From assembly GCA_047967505.1 (NCBI GenBank), contig CM106541.1: a stretch of 64,000 nt of DNA; one strand, given 5' to 3'. The DNA comes from Dipteris shenzhenensis. Its lineage: Eukaryota > Polypodiophyta > Polypodiopsida > Gleicheniales. The position numbers and the translations under genes are program-made. Within the stretch, counting starts at the first letter, position 1. Each line of letters opens with the position of its first letter. This document shows positions 8,863-21,990 of this stretch, in pieces. Below the pieces are notes generated by a model. That model was not told the DNA's origin. It was given only the letters and a program-made list of their open reading frames with translations, and made no database searches.

Positions 8863-11800
8863 ACACCGATGTTGAGCTATGTCAATGTGCATGCAATATT
8901 GGAGCATAGACGTGCTCGTGCCCAAGATGCAACTGCTTCATCTGTCTCAGCTGCTTCATTGGTTACACCTCTTGCAAGGAGGCCTGAAGATTTAACCAAG
9001 TCACAGGTATTGCTGGTACCCAACATGGAGTTATGATACATTGCCATCTATTTTGCAAATGCTATGTACAGACATGGATTAAGATTTTTATTCTAGGTTG
9101 CGTTTAGTTGTTTTCTCTCAATTTCAATTTTATGGAATATTCTCTCTATATATATATTTGTAGTTTCACATAAGAGAAGTTACTTGACCTGTTAATTAAT
9201 TGTATGGATGTTTTCATTTTTTGTAGCCTTTACATAAAAGCAGTTACTTGAGCTCTAGTTAATTGGAAATTTTATTGGAGCAGGGACCACGAGTGATTGT
9301 GGTGGGTCCTAGTGATTCGGGAAAGAGCAGCCTTACAAGAATGCTTTTAGGATGGGCGACCAGGCAAGGTTGGAAGCCAACCTTTGTAGATCTGGACATT
9401 GGTCAAGGTTCTGTCACTATTCCAGGTACTCTAGCAGCTACTCCCATTGAAATGCCGATCGACCCTATTGAAGGCATTCCTTTGGAAGCTCCCATTGTTT
9501 ACTTCTACGGACACTCCTCCCCAAGGTAATATGTTTCTCCAAATCAGGATTTATTATTTGTGATTATATATAGCTTGTTGAAAATGCCTCTCATTAAAAT
9601 CTCTTGATGGATATGTGCAGCATGAATACTGAGCTATACAAAGGCTTAGTGAAAGAACTTGCTCGCACTTTAGAGATACAGTTTGCAGGAAACCCTGAGG
9701 CACGTGCAGCGGGCATGGTGATCAATACTATGGGATGGGTCGAAGGTGTGGGCTATGAAGTAAGGGCTACTCAAATTATCCCTCTTTAAACTCATGTATA
9801 CACATTTTTCGACTTGTTGCATCCACGATTTGAATGCATCTATGGTTTTCTTACCTTCCTACCACTCAAATCGTAGAGCAACATCTTAATAAGTTAAAAA
9901 TTCTTTATACAATGGCCTTTGTGTGTGCATTATGGATGGCACACTATCAAGCCTGTAAATATCTATTCCATACAAAGGCTTAGTGAAAGAACTCGCTCGC
10001 ACTTTAGAGATACAGAGTACGCTTCCAAGTAAGACTGTGTGTCCCATATCAGGCAGCCCCAGCTGCATACATATGTCAGTAGGGAAACATAGGCTTGGAG
10101 GGGCTCTAGCATAGTCTGGCATTCTTGGCAGGGCTACTCTCAAGAATGACCCGAATCAGCCTAAGCTCACACTTATACAAGCACATGGTGTCTTAGGTGT
10201 CTCAATTCTAAGACTGTCCTAAATGTACCAAGGGCTGTCATGAACAAAATAGAAAATACAAAGCATTTATGATGCTGCATTGGCCCTCCAATGGCGGAGG
10301 GTGCTCATGTGTATGAGACACATGTACTATTGCTATGGACTCCTCTACATGCTCGGGAACGTTCAGAATTGAGAGGGAATTAAGAGAATGCAAGGGAAGG
10401 GAGCATGAATGTGAGACATGAAAGGGTACCACCGTTTCAATAGTGGCCCCTGGGATCCACGGCCCACGTACCCCATTTCACTACCCTTAGCGTATGACTC
10501 ATGAATGCCTTCATTTCAAATGCACCATGCATCCTACCCATTCCTACCCCCTAGGACCCATATGTGTGAGTGCTCATCTTTATATAAATATCAACTACAG
10601 TCAAATACATAATCCATCATGGCTTTTGGCCATTAAGCCTACATAATCTACCTTCTATTGTAATATATTTCATCTGTTAGTCTAATACAATCTAGGCCAT
10701 AAATTTGTCGCGACAAGGGTAGCTATAAGTCCCCCAATCCAAGATTAGGATACATGATCCATAATCCTAGGTCAGCATGACCTCCTTAATGCTAGCCACG
10801 TTATATCTGAATGTGGACATATTATTATTAACCCCCCCCCCCTCCCCCCGCCCCCCTGTTGTAACTTGTTTATCGGAGTCTTAGTGTGAGTCCTAGTGTG
10901 CTAGAGTGAGTGTCCCTCATTGTGTGGATGTGAAGTGTCCTTAGGCGTGGATAGGATAAGTATGACGTGTGTCACTATCTCGCACGCGTGTGGCGTTTAT
11001 GTGGTATCCCATGGGTCAAAAAATAAATGAAGCTTGCACTTAAATATGCTCAGCCCCTTCGCAAGCATGTTTGGATGCACTGGGGGACTTCTGTAGGAAT
11101 GCAGATCCCTTTCCCTGCGTGTCCCTGCTTTTTCCTGCACTGCTGTGAGCATTTGCCTGAATGAAGCTTCTCATCAGCCATCATTCCTGCTCCAAAACCT
11201 GCACGTGCACCTTGAGCTGTGGCTACTACTCGCTCGTGATCTCCAGATTCTGCGTGCGCCTTATGTGCTTTTCCCTAAAAAGTCGAGCTTTCTCCAAAAT
11301 CTTATGCTTTCCCAAAAGTCGGTGCTTTTCTCCATAGAGTGGGGCACCTTTAATGCTTTTAGCCGAAGTGGGCCCTTCATTAATTGGCGGATCAGTTGTC
11401 TTGTGCTTTATCCCTTTAAAAAGTGGGGGAATTTAGCACGCTCCAAAGTCCTCCACCTTGCACAACACTTTAACGTGCATATCCGTTACATTTAACCAAT
11501 GCAACACGAAGGAAAATAAAACATTTTCTAGTTACTAAGCACATTGCCCTCATCATACTCCGGCTCTCTAGCCACAGGGGTGTCCTCAGCAACGGATGTG
11601 GTTGATGTGGTCCAGAGCCGCGCCTCATAGGTTCGGGGAGCCGATGGCACGGATGTCCTAATACGGGCTGTGGATGCTTTGCCACCACGAGTGCTACTAA
11701 CTTGAATGGTTACCCTTCTCCTAATGCGAGTGCGTGCCACTCGTCGATCTATCTCCTCCAGCTTCAAGTAGAGGTCCCTGAAAATCTGGTTCTGCTCTGG

Positions 11801-14800
11801 ATCGCGTTCTCTGGTGACACTTCTAAGCTTATTCGCCGATAGCTTGCACTCATTCACATTTAGTTGAAAATTTGAGGTGTGGATTGTTGTTAGAACGTAA
11901 GACCTACAACTAACAAGTGTCAATTGACCAGGTTCATTGTGTACAACTTACAAGTATGGAGAGCAAAAATAAGTTTACAATATAGGAAGTTGAAAAGTCT
12001 ACCTGTCTGCCATAGGCATGTGCGCAACATACGTAAGTTAGAGCAACAATAAATAATCTGCTCCCAGTGTTTCGTGCTAAGCTTGTTGCGTATCTTTGTG
12101 TGACACGTAGTCGATGAGCAATCCTAATGTACATCAAACATTAATGTTAAGTAAATGAGTGACGAGAGCGAGTGTTCTTTGAATCGCCTAGCATTGGGAT
12201 TGTCATGACATCGATACAAGATACAACATCTCGTTGACTAGATTGCATTTAACTCTACATCAATTGTTTTGGTGTGCTGTGAGAGTTGCAAAAATAGGCA
12301 TTTTTACAAGGTTTAACGGGGAAATGGAGGTCAAATTTGAATTGGCATTGCAAAAACCTTGATCCCATCATTCCCTAGTGCCTTACACAACCATGGGCTA
12401 GCTATGACCCACTAATCCACTGTAAACCAAAAATGTCTGGTGTGACGTGAAATTGCATGAAAGATGCATTTTCATATGGATTGTAGTGTCAAATGGACTC
12501 CCATGGGGATTTAACCAAACAATGGAGATTTTATGGCTCTTGCAAGTTGAGTGGGAGACTAATTGACTTGGATGCATGAATTTCTGTGTCGTCTTGACCT
12601 AAGAGCAAGCATGGTGACTTTGGATTTGGAAGTTTGGGCTGCTCACAAGCCATTGATGGGGTCTAAGTGAGAGGAATAGGCCCATCTCCTTTCGTACCTG
12701 GTGCTTGGAGATGGCTAACTGAGATGGAAGCTCTAATATCGATTGCATTAGAGGAGGAGGAAAAGTTTCCGATGCTCTTTAATCCCTAATTTGGATATTT
12801 GAATGCTAACCTTGAGACAGAAATGGGCAAGTGCTAGGAAATTAGTAGAATAACGAACTTGTATTTTCAAATGCGAAAGGAAGACACACTGCTTGTCTAA
12901 GAGCTTGTCTTCCAACCTCTCGAAAGGTAATTTGAATGGCTTGTTTTGGATTTGTGTGATAATTCTTCTATTTTAGAGAGGCTGAATTGAACGGCTCTCA
13001 TCTTCACAAGCATTTGTAGCTTGCATAAATCAAATTTGGGTTCAAATACCCCCACTGCCTTCCCTAAGAGCACGGAGTTTTCCTAATTATGACAAAGTAA
13101 TCACCAAGAAGTGTGCATGCTCGGGTATGTAAAATAGTACGCGGTTAATAACATCCAACACATTCGTCTTTCTGGCTGAGCTTTGCTAATCAAATACAAT
13201 AATAATTGATGATAACACATGGGGGGTTGCTAGGACATAGTCTTATGCCATGGAACATTATGTGGATAAAGTAAGAGCAAGCCATAGGCTTGACCATTTA
13301 GTTGAGTGGGATAGAGCTTGATACCAGCCTTGAGAGGGGTCAGGTGTGGGGGGGGGGGGAAGGGGCTGGTGGTGGGGCGTTAGGCCTCCCAAGTTGTAGG
13401 CGGATCTGGGAGGGCAGTAGCCCCACAGCTTGGGGGTCCGGTGGCGAACGGAGGCCTCCGTCCCAATAGTAAGACTTGTAAAAGATCTATAGTAACGGCT
13501 CGATAGTAGCGCACTATATAATAGTCGCTCCTCTTGTCTTGGGATAATCCGATCTTTAGTGCTTACAGTCCTCCATCTCTCTCTTGAGAGCCCACGGGTG
13601 GACGGCAGTAGCCATCACTTGTATCAATAGCTTTGGTGTATCTCTCCAGTTTTGTATTGTGTATTTGCGTTTTGGTGTATTCTTCTGCTGCGTCCTATTT
13701 TCTTTCAAAAGATCCATGGAAGGATTGAAATTAGCGTTTAGAAAGATTCAGACTTGCAAGTGAACATGGTCTGTATATAATTGTAGCTGCCAAACTCAGA
13801 AGTAAAATTCTCATCGATATGTTATTGTTGGTCAATTAATGAGCTTAAACATTGTCTTTTTTTTCTGCAAAGATTAGTGTATTGATCTTATAATAAAAAT
13901 AATTGTTTGTAATGATTGAATGCATGATCTTTGATGACTGTGTGCGAGTACTGTTAGACTATCAGGCCTGTTTATGGAATTGTTGTAGGACGATTTGTGC
14001 TGTGTCATTTATCTAGTTGTTTCAACCTGCCTCAAGTGGGTTCCATTTGGAAGATATAAATTAAGCCTATTTAATTGTGAATCTGACGTTTTTTAATTTC
14101 AGTTGCTGTTGCAAGCGATTGAGGCCTTCAATGTGGATATAATTTTAGTTCTTGGTCAGGTAACCCCAACACTGTTACAATACAGTAATGATTGAGATGA
14201 TGATGTGGAATATGAATGTCTTGAATAGAGGGACTTGAATCTCGATTATGAGTTTGTATCATAATTAAACGTGTGTCAAATTGACAAGTTTGGATTTGTA
14301 TATGGACAAGCTTCAAACATGGTTATTGTCATATACGGTTTATTATCTATAATGAAGCGCTGAAACAATCTACAGCTTTCCTTGAATGGTGATATATGGT
14401 CATGTCCCATTCTACTTTTTTATATTCTGAACAAGCCCATCGACAAACTGCTCATCCATGTGTATAACTTTGGTTTTTGAGGAGATGTTATATTAAGTAG
14501 CATGAATTTTTACTGAGAGTGGTCATTATAGGGAGTGTAGGATAAAGGAAATGGGAAATTTTAAACATATGATTGATACCTTTTGAATAGATTATCTAGG
14601 TGCTGTCCTGTCGTTAGAATTGCTGCATTGTTGGATTCAATTTTCAGCCTTCTTTTTGAGTTGCTTGTTATGAGGCCTGCAAACTTCTGTAAACTTTCAC
14701 AAATTTGGGTGCATCTCCAGAGAGCTTTAGAAGTGACAGGCTAGAGGGAGTGACAGGCAGCTCCAAGGTTGCACCAGGCAGCAGGAGGAGGTGCAGGATT

Positions 14801-16132
14801 TAGGTAGACAGCAGGCAAGGGGAGATGGAAATGGAGGCTGCTAGATTGTGGCTGCTAGTTTGTGGTGAGGGGAAGCGGTTAGGGAAACTTAGATCACAGA
14901 GAAGAGAGCCGAGCACATGGGGGTGTGAGATGCTGATGGACGGACTTTAGATAGGGTTTTAGTATCATACAATTTTGTCTTTGAGGACTTTGTAAGCATT
15001 GAAGCATGAGAACAAAGATTAGGTAAATGAGACATCAAAATTCAAGATATTTAATTGAGATTTGAGATGAGGATGAAAAATTTCCCGCTACTCACTAACG
15101 TAGCTTAGTCTCTTGTTTCTGGAAAAGATTAGTAAATGTCAAAAGGGAAGAAAGTAAATCTTGGAACCTCTTGTAGTGATGCAATTGTGCAACTGTCCTA
15201 GTTAAAATTTGGAACACTGGCCATTGAAATAATTTTAATCATATGCGGAAGAGAAGTCTATCTATGCTGATGTCAGTTTTGGAATGCCTGGTCACAGGAG
15301 AAGCTTTACAGCATGTTGCGAGACAAATATAAAGCCATCCCCAGTATTGATGTTGTGAAGCTTCATAAATCAGGTGGTGTGGTTGCACGGAGCTCAAAGT
15401 TTAGACAGCAGACAAGGAATTCAAGGACCAAGGTGAGCTCGTTAAATTTCATGTGCTGGTTGTGAGATCCTTCAGGACCATTCTGTAAATGTTTAGTTGT
15501 TCTTTGTGACAGGAGTACTTCTATGGTTTGTCCAATGATCTGTCACCACATGCAGCTTCTGCCAACTTCATGGAATTGCAAGTTTTTCGTATTGGTGGAG
15601 GACCTCAAGCCCCAAGGTCAGCGCTTCCCATTGGTGCAGAGCCAACAGCAGATCCTAGACGTGTGGTGCCTGTGACAATTAGTCACGATCTTGTTCATTC
15701 GGTGCTTGCAGTCTCTTATGCGAAAGAGCCAGAGCAGTTACTTTCCAGGTGTGTGATCTTGTACCATGTGCTGCTAATCTACCAGTAGTATGGTTCTATA
15801 CATTACCTTTACAGAGACTTTCTCGTTCAAAAATTTGAAAGCTTTTAAAATGTTTATGTGTTTGCAGTAATGTAGCAGGTTTTATATATGTCACCGATGT
15901 TGATATCCCAAGGTATCAGAATCTTTGCCCAGCTAAGTTCAGAGGATTTGTGAAATTTTTTGATAGTTTGGTTTTGTTTTACTACATACTCTATTTTTCA
16001 TTTTTCATTCTCCTTGTTAATATCAGGTTGTATTTCTTCTTATTCAGGAAAACGCTATCTTATGTTGCACCTTGCCCTGGCCCACTCCCAAATCATCTCC
16101 TTTTAGCAGGCTCCTTGCCATGGGTTGAGTGA
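8863..16132 (+). CDS. CLP1: CLP1 homologue, eight C-terminal exons
   Basis: Polyribonucleotide 5'-hydroxyl-kinase family protein; CLP1 works in pre-mRNA cleavage factor II and, in animals, with the tRNA splicing endonuclease, in the nucleus. Exons: 8863-9006, 9284-9525, 9621-9759, 14103-14159, 15298-15432, 15513-15748, 15868-15912, 16048-16132. Every intron is GT-AG, phases agree, and the joined length is 1083 nt (360 residues plus TGA) without a stop. Exon 1 begins TPMLSYVNVHAILEHRRAR. Exon 2 carries the Walker A loop GPSDSGKSS and VDLDIGQGS. Exon 3 has RAAGMVINTMGW; later exons have YFYGLSNDLSPH, RIGGGPQAPRSALPIG and the C-terminal APCPGPLP. Known homologues are about 440 residues, so the N-terminal 80-90 residues are missing, either in an upstream exon beyond a TE-filled intron or lost. 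The clean splice sites favour a functional gene. Confidence 0.93.
9970..10015 (+). repeat. Copy of part of the preceding CLP1 exon inside the intron
   Basis: These 46 bp match 9636-9681 of the exon with a single T-to-C change (coding YKGLVKELARTLEIQ). The offset is 334 bp, and flanking sequence on both sides is unrelated. Confidence 0.9.
13316..13710 (-). repeat. Possible solo LTR remnant in the CLP1 intron
   Basis: GCTTGATACCA at about 13317-13327 resembles the reverse complement of the Met-tRNA primer site. It is followed by a G-rich run, a TATATAATAG word and a TTTTCTTTCA end, as in LTRs. No second copy lies in the window, so this is weak. Confidence 0.25.
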
Positions 16133-16409
16133 GTTAGTTTCAATGTCGGCCACTGACATCGAAGATCAATGTCAGCTCTGGTGAATTGAAAGAAAGGTGG
16201 CTGTGCAATTGATGTTTTGCAATGTTCAGGACTAGTCACATTCGATGAGTGGTGCATACATTGGCCTAATCCTTCAAGTTCTTAAAGGATTTGAATTGAA
16301 AGTTTTGCCACCAAATTTGAGAATGATTTGTTCACATTGGAAGGTAGCTATAACTTGAGTTGAGCATGTCTTAGTAGGGGCCTCATAAATATTTCCCTTC
16401 TTTGCTCCT

Positions 16410-16998
16410 AAGGTGATGGGCCAGGAACCTTGGCCATTGAAACATAGAAATCAACCAAGAAAAATTCTAGGAGTTTCCCAATGTTCTAGGCTTGGACCAA
16501 GCATTGAAATTTCACCTGTGCATTATGGATCCTGAAAAGCATCATCCTATATGCATAGGTTCCCCATTGGTTACAAAGGCGGTCCTTGATTTGAACCTGA
16601 CTTGGTTGTACCCACTGTAACTGTTTATGAAAGAGTAAAGGGCATTCTAGTTGTGATGTCCAATACCCTATCTAGGAATAGGTGCGTGTGGTAGCATTTA
16701 GGCTTCCATATTCCACACAAACCAATAGCTTGCTTGTCTCTTTTGGGCACAATGATAACTCCACTCACCCAGTCGGAATAATCCAATAGAAAATTAAGCT
16801 TGCTTGCTCCGTTTTGTTAGTGTTGTCCTGCACAACCTTCCCATTGTTAGGGTTCATTTGGTATGGCCCCTTGGTCACTAGGTTTGAGTTTGTGTACAAG
16901 TCAATGTAATGCTCAATTATCTTGGCTAGAACTCATTTTAGGTCTTTGTAGGACCATGCAAAGACATTTATATATTTACGGAAGAACTCAGCTAGCAC
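16410..16998 (-). pseudogene. Ty3/gypsy reverse transcriptase relic
   Basis: Translating the minus strand with frame changes gives a row of gypsy RT landmarks in the right order: LAEFFRKYINVFAWSYKDLK, then a stop, then IEHYIDLY, GPYQMNPNN, SDWVSGVIIVPKRDKQ (RT N-terminal palm), SYSGYNQV, WGTYAYRMMLF (usual WGxYAYxxMPFGL), and FFLVDFYV, where the catalytic FVDDF box has become FLVDF. Several stops and frame changes show it is long dead. It begins about 280 bp downstream of the CLP1 stop on the opposite strand. A minus-strand CFKCGQLQK stretch near 20.6 kb may be the gag zinc knuckle of the same element, 4 kb upstream in its orientation, but the link is uncertain. Confidence 0.8.
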
Positions 16999-16999
16999 C

Positions 17000-17897
17000 T
17001 AAAGAAGGTACTCATCCTTCCCAAATTCTTGAGGCTATCTTTAGATGCTTAGGTTGCTGCTCAATTCCTATGTTGAGATATAGCGTCAATCTTGTGTATG
17101 ATCCATCTAGAGAACGCTTGTTGTCGTAGAGCTGCTTGCTCCCATCACATTAATTGTACACGTGATGGTGTGTCTTTGAGAGGGAAATCACCCTCAACTT
17201 CCCTCATCCAAGAGTTTGGGAAAGCCCTTTCTATGTGTTCTTAAAGAGGTGAATATCTTGCATTGATGATTGAATTTACTCCTCTTGGGCTTCTAGGTCT
17301 AATAAATAGAGCTCAAAGAAAGTCAGGGTCTTTTACATAATCCAATCCATATGGGTCATAGGCATTCATCACCCGTAGAGGGTTGGTGACTTGTCTAAAT
17401 GTGCATTTGGTGACTTTTGTCCGAACTTGTATTACTACTTCTAAGAGTTTAGCTTGGTACACCTTATTAACTTCGTTGCCATACCATCAATGTTGTTGTC
17501 AACTTCCTCTTCCCTTTCACTAGTGTCCTCAACCTCTTTGGTCACGTGAGCATCCTCATCACTCTCACTAGTGTCATTAGCCTCTTTAAGTCATCCCACT
17601 CATCGATCACCTCTCTCTTTGGTCATGGAATGATATTCCTCATCCTCCTCTCTATATGATCATGGAATGATATTCCTCATCCTCCCCTATATGGTCATCA
17701 TTACCTTCCATAATACTTGAGGCTAACCTCTAATATGTGCATACTACATTCTAGATGCCAAAAAGTAGCACCTAATAAAGTGTCTGCACCTTGCATTATG
17801 AAACGAGATCTCCTTCAGCTAAGTCTTGCAGCATGCTAGAGTCTCCCTAGCAGTCGTCCAAGTAATCTGCATGACATAGCTCCAAGAAGGAGCCTAA
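17000..17897. other. Unrecognised sequence upstream (minus sense) of the gypsy relic
   Basis: Probably the rest of the decayed gypsy polyprotein; no motif is convincing. A 37-bp tandem duplication (TCATGGAATGATATTCC...) lies at 17623-17696. Confidence 0.35.
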
Positions 17898-17935
17898 CAT
17901 TAGGGGAGATTTACACTCAAAAAGGGCCTCTTGGA
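17898..17935 (+). repeat. Single CATTAGGGG-type terminus
   Basis: CATTAGGGGAGATTT followed by a variable stretch and AAAAGGGCCTC matches the ends of the elements at 27318 and 59552. No inverted partner was found within the next 2 kb, so it is a solo end or a badly eroded element. Confidence 0.6.
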
Positions 17936-20900
17936 TTAGGATATTGGGCAACAACATACTCTTGAGATTAGGGAACTATCCATTAGGAAGGCTTGGACAT
18001 TTGAAAAATGGAGGAAACCATATTGCCTCTTATAGCGGGAGAGATCTCCCTTGGTCCCTAGCTCCCCTCTTGTCCCTACCACCAGCTAGGGCATTTACCC
18101 ACCTGGTAGGTATTGCCTTTTGGCTGGTTCCCCTCTACTCTCCTCCTTATCTTGGTAGGCCTCCATATCTCATGTAACATATTTCCTCCAAAAAATTGGA
18201 AAATTTCCAAAAGACTCCATAGTAGCCCAAACACCTTTCAAAAGTCCTCTCCATTCACCCATGCCCTTTGTGTGCACTAAAAGGTCTCTTCTTGTGGTAT
18301 AGAATCTTGATGAATCTCTTCCTCCTCTCAACTATTCGGCTCAGTGCATCCAAGTCTTATGTATAAGTGAAAAGTGATCTTCTTTTGGCGTGAACCTCTT
18401 CCTCCTCTTTGCTTGCTCCCATTCTTTTTAAGATGGTGAAGGAGCCACCTTCTCTTAGACCAAATTTATCACTTCAATCTTGTCTATGTCACAATCTATA
18501 GGATGACCTAAGAATCCTTATCCAACTAGGGCAAGGACAATGAGAAACTTGATATGGAAGATGTAGAAGGGACAATACTAGAAGTGCAAACACTACATCT
18601 TATGTGGCCAAGGGCACCATGTGCAAACTTTTGGATGATACACATCAATATTCAAAGTCCCTATGTTCCTAGATAAGTAGCAATCCCTTACCCCTACCCA
18701 TAAATTATAATATGGTCGAGCACATAGTAAAATTAAGGAAGGGAGTTGCCAGAGGACAATCATGGAACATATCCCTACGATATCATCACTATCAGATGTT
18801 CATAGCCTACTGACTTTTTTCATTTCCTTTTAGATGGCATTTCTTAGGCAAAAAATGAAGCAAGTTATTAGATATTGTCATTGAGACAAACGTCACATTT
18901 GTTTATTACCCACATCGTTCTCCCTAGGTATTCTCTGACATTTTCTTCTCCCCTGATTAATTTAGCCGAGTTGTATGGCTTGGTCATCGTATCATCTTTT
19001 AGTTTGAAATATCCTTTTAAATTGATCAGAGAGCCCAAGTAGTTTTTTCCTAACATGGGTGGGATTGATATGTGTGCAAAGGGGGATGCCCATAGGATAC
19101 ATGCAAGTTCGAATAACAAGAAGGTTAAGATACCATTTAGAGGCTTCATCAATTAGGGCCATGGGAAACCATATTGCTTTAGTTTCATGATATTGGTCTC
19201 TGCCAACATGACATGCTATGTCAAAGAGTTGGATAAACCTTTTAAGATCTAGATCTACTCATCTAATGTATTTTGTTAGTTTAGTTTGCCAAAATACATT
19301 TTCCCATTTTTATATTTTTTGTTAAAGAAGTTATTTGCATCTGCATCTTCATGTATCACATCTTCATTTCATCTTTGATCTGCATGTTTTCTGTGGGAGG
19401 GAGAGATGTTAAATTGTTGTAGAGAAAAAGTTCTTGAAAATCTATGTGTTCTAGAATTATCATTGATCTTAATTGCATAAATGATGCCAAGTTGTTGCTT
19501 TCAATATGTTGAAGATAATGGTGAAGCTAGATCTTAGCTTCAACCTCTGTGGACCAAATGAGGATAAAAAATGTGGCAATCACAAATCAAAATTAGTGCC
19601 AAAATCTATATGACTAATGAAGTTTGATATGATGGCAATTAGCTTGAAAAATTTCCTCCATACTTGAAAATGTTCCTTGTAAAATTTAGGTTTACCAACT
19701 TGTGGATATTGAAGGAAGGGTGAAAATATAGCAAATACAAACAAAGGGCAACCCCTATTAAAAGGAAAAAAAGGGAAAAAAATATTTGGATTAAAATAAC
19801 CCTGCTTCAATTAAGTTTGACTAATAGGTTATGTATTTGTAAGTTAGGTTAGGTTAGGTTAGTTAATCTAGGTTAGTAGTGGGTTAGGGTGTGTTGAGTG
19901 AGAGGTGAGGGTTGGAGGTGAGGGGTTGAGTTCACTACCATTGTTACCACATTGATCAAAAGAGGGGGTGAGGTTTTTGATGGGGTGAGGACTGAGGTAC
20001 ATGAGGGAGGAGGGAGGTGGGAATTGGGAGGCAAGGGAGTGAATGTGAGGGGTCAATTGTCACTGCTACCACAAAAGAAAAAATCAAGAGGTGCAAGGAG
20101 ACTATTTATCAGGGTAAGAAGGTGGTAGCAGGATGCTACCGGAGAGGAGTGAAGGGGAGTGGAGGCATCGAAGGGGGAGAGTGAAGGGGAAGGGAGGGGA
20201 GGGGTTCAAGAGGGGGAGGGGGGGTGTTGAGAATTGTGGTGTTGCCATGGAGTACTAGGGTGATGGTGAGTGGTAAAAGAGAGGTATAGAGTAGAAAAAA
20301 TATGATTTGAAGATGGAGATTGCAACAATGAGATGGTGACATGTGTATTAAAAGAGATGATGTGGATTTTATTCTTGCCTCTTTAAGAAGTCACCTCCTA
20401 ATGGAAAAATCAATCACTTGCTCATATTTCTTTGCCATGTTAATCTACTTAGAGTCTTTGTAGTCACATGTGATATCAAAGCCACCTTGATCTTCTATGC
20501 TTCTCTTTCCCCCTGAGTCACCTTCTATCCAAGTAGTTTCCATTAGCCTATATATTTTTAACTCGACTTTCACTACTTTTGAAGTTGACCACACTTGAAG
20601 CAAAAGTCATTGTTGTCCTCTTATCCTCACAATAGGCCTCTATTTTGTTATGTGAGTTCTCTCCTCCACGAAGCTCTCTGCCCAACGTTAGGTCTCATGG
20701 TTAGTTTGAGGCTCTCTGAAAAGTGCGCTACTTGTGAACGACTAGAGGTTATTTTTGCTACATTGTGGGTGATTCCTATCTTTGTCGAGCAGCCATGCAT
20801 AGCTACATTAAGGGTTACTACCAATCTCTACAAGAGCTCAAAGCAATACTCATGTTGCAATTAAGCAAATGCCAATGCTCAATCAGAAGATAGCCAATGA

Positions 20901-21539
20901 AGGAAGCACCATGACTCATACAATGGAAGGCAAGAGGAATGGATCAACACAATAGTAAGGCAGATACACTCACAAATGACTCAAAGCTATAGGATGCAAT
21001 AGAGGGAAAAGACCTCAAACTAACTCACGGACTTCTAAACTGATAGAGTGAACATTGATGCCATTTCCTCTACTCCTCCTCCATCGCATCACCATCGCCA
21101 GATTTTTGGATCTAAGATGCAGACCTTAGGCCTTGTGGCACTTCCATGTGGTAGATAGCTACCAATAAATAGGGTTGGTCTCAGTGTGGTTTTGATTTTT
21201 AACCACATGGAACCTTATCTGCCACATCAACACAGTGGCCCACAGTGGCAAGTCATGAGACTACCATGTCAGTAGACATGTGTCACCTGCCACATCAACA
21301 TGCATAGTTAACAGAAGCAACTTGTTGTTGAGCACAGTTAGTAAGCAATAAGTGAAATCACATACACATCATGAAAACTTTGACACGATGTAATTTTTGA
21401 TCTAGGAAGCATTTGTACTTGGTCCAAAAGGTAAAAACACTCAATTTTTTAAGATCTACACACCCAACATATCCAAATTTGTAAATGAGATAGGCACTAC
21501 CAAGTAGTACTCGAAAACCTCTCATGGAGCATACAAAAG
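17936..21539. other. Gene-poor stretch of decayed repeats
   Basis: No intact gene is seen. Minus-strand frames at 18868-19152 and 19580-19810 lack recognisable domains. 19860-20340 is G-rich on the plus strand. A minus-strand CFKCGQLQK (about 20580-20620) resembles a retroviral-type zinc knuckle. Confidence 0.4.
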
Positions 21540-21990
21540 TAACAGTTGCAAAAATTTAATGGGGATGGGTTCTATACATGGCAAATGAGAACCATGTACA
21601 CCTTAATGAGAAAGGGATTGTGTGAGCTAATCATGTTGAGTGAAGACAATGAGAGCATACCAAGCACAATGAATAATCACAAGGTACTTGGCATAATAGC
21701 CTAAGGTCTAGGAGATGAGGTCATACATTACACAGTAGGGATCAAAGATGCAAAACTAGCATGGGAGGAGCTCAACAAAAGTTTTGGAAGTGAGACTAAA
21801 AGCTCAAAAGTGAATCTCTAAATGCGATTTTATCGGTTGGATAAAAAAGAATAAGATATAATGACAGTTCTTATCAACAAATTCAAGGCATTACGTGACC
21901 TACTTTCATTTGAGGCAAAAATGTCTCTAGCAATGTCACTTTTACTTTCTTTTCCAAAATATGAGGTTATGGTCACCTATAGTTATGTTT
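21540..21990 (+). pseudogene. Copia gag (UBN2) fragment
   Basis: Reads NGDGFYTWQMRTMYTLMRKG, then LGDEVIHYTVGIKDAKLAWEEL and NKSFGSETKSSKVNL with stops in between, then LINKFKALRDLLSFEAKMS. This is the gag order W...L, DAKxAWEEL, and the substrate-helix stretch of the Copia UBN2 region. At least three stops. It lies before a separate primer site at 22833, so it probably belongs to a different Copia copy from the pol fragment that follows. Confidence 0.7.

Larger units (their letters stand above)
9760..14102 (+). other. Large CLP1 intron (4.3 kb)
   Basis: This intron separates ...GVGYE from LLLQAIEAFN. It contains a copy of 46 bp of the preceding exon (9970-10015), C-rich and G-rich runs (about 10831-10857 and 13349-13361) and an LTR-like tract near 13.3-13.7 kb. 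A minus-strand 131-codon frame at 11528-11923, rich in Arg, Thr and Ser, has no recognised relative and may be chance. A TATATAAATA-type word occurs near 10580 without an associated gene. Otherwise nothing is recognisable. Confidence 0.7.

Noticed and set aside
9263-9283. ATG at 9263 as the start of a separate small gene
   Set aside because: It lies in the intron before the AG at 9282-9283; the CLP1 exon starts at 9284 and joins 9006 in phase.
11528-11923. Minus-strand 131-codon frame in the CLP1 intron
   Set aside because: Protein-like composition but no recognisable motif, splice context or homologue; kept only as a note.
19844-19870. TTAGG-like run resembling an insect-type telomere repeat
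   Set aside because: Only three to four imperfect units in an interior, AT-rich context; plant telomeres use TTTAGGG.
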